Shown: in pieces, positions 62,279 to 64,000 of the stretch
How the letters are laid out: each line of letters begins with the position of its first letter
Position numbering within the stretch: position 1 is the first letter of the stretch
Assembly: GCA_036389455.1 (NCBI GenBank)
Contig: DASVPW010000093.1
Span: 41,675 to 105,674 of the forward strand
Origin: JAJKJG01 sp036389455
Lineage (GTDB): Bacteria > Pseudomonadota > Alphaproteobacteria > Rhizobiales > Beijerinckiaceae
DNA: 64,000 nt
Direction of reading: 5' to 3'
The notes under the pieces: model-generated
Told to the model about the DNA's origin: nothing
The model's database searches: none
The model's input: the letters and a program-made list of their open reading frames with translations, nothing else
Program-made: the position numbers and the translations under genes

Positions 62279-64000
62279 ATGACCGACACCAACAGGAACG
62301 ACCGGGAGCCCGAGGCTCCCGAAGGGGAGCGCATCGCCAAGGTGATCGCCCGCGCCGGCATAGCCTCGCGCCGCGACGCGGAGGCGATGATCGCGGAAGG
62401 CCGCGTCACCCTCAACGGCGCGGCGGTCTCTTCGCCCGCCGTCAACGTCACGGATGCCGACCGGATCACCGTCGACGGCGAGCCCCTGCCGGCGCGGGAG
62501 CGCACGCGCCTGTGGCTGTTCCACAAGCCGCGCGGCCTCGTCACAACGGCCCGCGACCCCGAAGGGCGCCCGACGGTGTTCGAGAGCCTGCCCGAGGACC
62601 TGCCCAGGGTCGTCGCCATCGGGCGGCTCGACATCAACACCGAGGGGCTGCTGCTGCTCACGAACGACGGCGGCCTCGCCAAGGTCATCGCCCACCCGGA
62701 CACCGGCTGGATGCGCCGCTACAGGGTGCGGGCCTACGGCGACGTCACGCAGGCCGACCTCGACAAGCTCAAAGGCGGCGTCACCGTAGACGGGATGGAC
62801 TACGGCCCCGTCGAGGCGACCCTCGACCGGGTCCAGGGCGACAACCTCTGGATCACGCTCGGCCTGCGCGAGGGCAAGAACCGCGAAGTCAAGAAGATCC
62901 TCGAGCATCTGGGCCTTGCCGTGAACCGGCTCATCCGCCTGTCCTTCGGCCCGTTCCAGCTCGGCGACCTCGAGGCCGGCCTCGTCGAGGAGGTCCGCAC
63001 CAAGGTCCTGAAGGAGCAGCTCGGCCAGAAGCTCGCCAGTGAGGCAGGAGTCGATTTCGAAAGCCCCGTGCGCGAGCCGATCGCGCCCTTCGGATCGGAG
63101 AAGCGCATGGCCAAGGGCGAGCGCGCGCCGAAGCGGGACGACCGGCGGGACCGCGAGAACCGGGGCGACCGGGGCGGGCGGGACGGCTTCGGCGGGCGCC
63201 CGCACCGCGGCGGCGACCGCGATTCCTTCAAAGGCCGCGACCGCGATGCCGGAACTCGCGGCGGCGCGCCGAGGGGCGGCGCCCGGGGCGACGAACGCCC
63301 CCGCATCGCGGGGCGCCCCGAGCGGCGCCCGACGGTCTGGCGCGACGGCGAGGACGTCGGCGAGAAGTCACGGCGCAAGGGGCCGCGCCGGGACGAGGAC
63401 CCGCGCGCCGCCCGCGCCGCCTCGGCCGAGCGCCCGCGCGAGCGCGTCGGCGCGATCCGGGCCGGCGAGGGCCGCAAGGTCCTGGTCGAGCGACTCGTCG
63501 GCGAGCCCCGGCCCGAGCGCGACGAGCGCGCACCCCGCCGCGACGACCGCCGCCCCGCCCCCGGCGGCGACGACCGCCCGCGGCGCCCGAAGCCTGCCGG
63601 CGGCAGCTTCGGCGACCGTCCGCGCTCCGAACGAGCGCGGGGCGGCGGCTTCGCCGACCGGCCGCCGCGCCGGCCGCAGGATGAAGGCGAGCGTTTCGAG
63701 CGTCCGCGCCGGGACGACGCCGGCCCGCCGCGGCGCCCGCGCGGCGAGGGCGGGCCTCCCCGCGACCGCGACGAGCGCCCGCGCGGCGGCTTCCGTCCCG
63801 GCGCCGAGCGCGAGGGCCGCCCGGGAGGCGGCTTCCGGTCGGGCGGGGCCGGCCGCGGCGAGCGGTCGGGTGGCGGTTTCCGCACCGGCGGGTCGCGCAA
63901 CGGCGGGTCCAAGGGACCCGGCGGGTTCAAGGGCGCGCGCGCCGGCGGGCCGAAGCGGGACGGCGCTCCGGGCCGCGGCGGTCCTCCCGGTCGCGGCGGG
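62279..64000 (+). CDS. rluB: RluB-type 23S rRNA pseudouridine synthase with Arg/Gly-rich tail (3' end outside window)
   Basis: An open frame of 574 codons runs to the right edge with no stop. An S4 RNA-binding domain (about 18-65, RIAKVIARAGIASRRDAEAM) is followed by the RsuA/RluB catalytic domain: VVAIGRLDINTEGLLLLTND with the catalytic Asp, and LREGKNREVKKILEHLGLAV. Residues 280-574 are a low-complexity extension very rich in Arg, Gly, Asp and Pro (GGRDGFGGRPHRGGDRD, GGFRSGG-type repeats), probably disordered and RNA-binding. It should make the pseudouridine near 2605 of 23S rRNA. It is divergent from tadA. Confidence 0.92.
   Translation, partial: MTDTNRNDREPEAPEGERIAKVIARAGIASRRDAEAMIAEGRVTLNGAAVSSPAVNVTDADRITVDGEPLPARERTRLWLFHKPRGLVTTARDPEGRPTVFESLPEDLPRVVAIGRLDINTEGLLLLTNDGGLAKVIAHPDTGWMRRYRVRAYGDVTQADLDKLKGGVTVDGMDYGPVEATLDRVQGDNLWITLGLREGKNREVKKILEHLGLAVNRLIRLSFGPFQLGDLEAGLVEEVRTKVLKEQLGQKLASEAGVDFESPVREPIAPFGSEKRMAKGERAPKRDDRRDRENRGDRGGRDGFGGRPHRGGDRDSFKGRDRDAGTRGGAPRGGARGDERPRIAGRPERRPTVWRDGEDVGEKSRRKGPRRDEDPRAARAASAERPRERVGAIRAGEGRKVLVERLVGEPRPERDERAPRRDDRRPAPGGDDRPRRPKPAGGSFGDRPRSERARGGGFADRPPRRPQDEGERFERPRRDDAGPPRRPRGEGGPPRDRDERPRGGFRPGAEREGRPGGGFRSGGAGRGERSGGGFRTGGSRNGGSKGPGGFKGARAGGPKRDGAPGRGGPPGRGG

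Overview
The window is a high-GC chromosomal segment of an alphaproteobacterium, most likely order Hyphomicrobiales (Rhizobiales). Supporting signs are the DivK/PleD pair with a divergent DUF3572 gene, an EipB-family envelope protein, a PodJ-like Sel1 scaffold, TRAP transporters, a class I PHA synthase, the ligase-associated helicase/PdeM pair and a TauE/TIGR02186 pair. I cannot name the genus from sequence alone. I see no rRNA, CRISPR array or intact insertion sequence. One tRNA gene is present.

Layout. 1-3.2 kb: end of an alpha/beta-hydrolase gene, then a complete TRAP transporter operon (dctP-dctQ-dctM, minus strand). 3.3-5.5 kb: a Hint-domain protein preceded by two small membrane or exported proteins. 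5.7-6.5 kb: enoyl-CoA hydratase. 6.54-11.78 kb: a small integrated element at the 3' end of tRNA-Glu(UUC). It is bounded by an 18-bp copy of the tRNA end, carries TTAGNCCC repeats inside both ends and a truncated serine recombinase, and encodes mostly unknown proteins, one of them with an SSB-like C-terminal tail. 11.9-14.1 kb: an orphan TakP-like TRAP binding protein and a GH75-like secreted protein. 14.1-18.9 kb: recJ, a GNAT gene, glpX and hom (minus strand). 19.1-24.7 kb: a class A penicillin-binding protein, an E. coli-type argG, a 2-hydroxyacid dehydrogenase and an alaC-like aminotransferase.

24.8-29.6 kb: lipoprotein, phaC, a LuxR solo, a small DUF551-like protein and a Wzx-like flippase. 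29.9-32.1 kb: the pleD/divK cell-cycle signalling pair and DUF3572. 33.5-39.2 kb: DNA polymerase IV, EipB, RidA, glycerophosphodiester phosphodiesterase, a DUF482/GNAT protein, a HIT protein and a DinB-fold protein. 40.5-47.0 kb: a fatty-acid or branched acyl-CoA oxidation cluster (fadB-like, cupin, fadA-like, acyl-CoA dehydrogenase) headed by a MerR regulator with a palindromic candidate operator. 47.4-51.0 kb: a 1208-aa coiled-coil/TM/Sel1 protein. 54.0-64.0 kb: TauE-like permease, TIGR02186, PdeM, ligase-associated DEXH helicase, DUF2336, moaB, a patatin-like phospholipase with no ordinary start codon, tadA, and an RluB-type pseudouridine synthase that runs off the right edge.

Between these conserved blocks sit single orphan genes that look less GC-rich by eye and have no recognised function (about 4.9, 13.1, 32.1, 39.5 and 51.3 kb). 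Together with the tRNA-Glu element they form the accessory part of the window. Short inverted repeats of a CTCTCCC-GGGAGAG type recur between genes and twice enter coding sequence.
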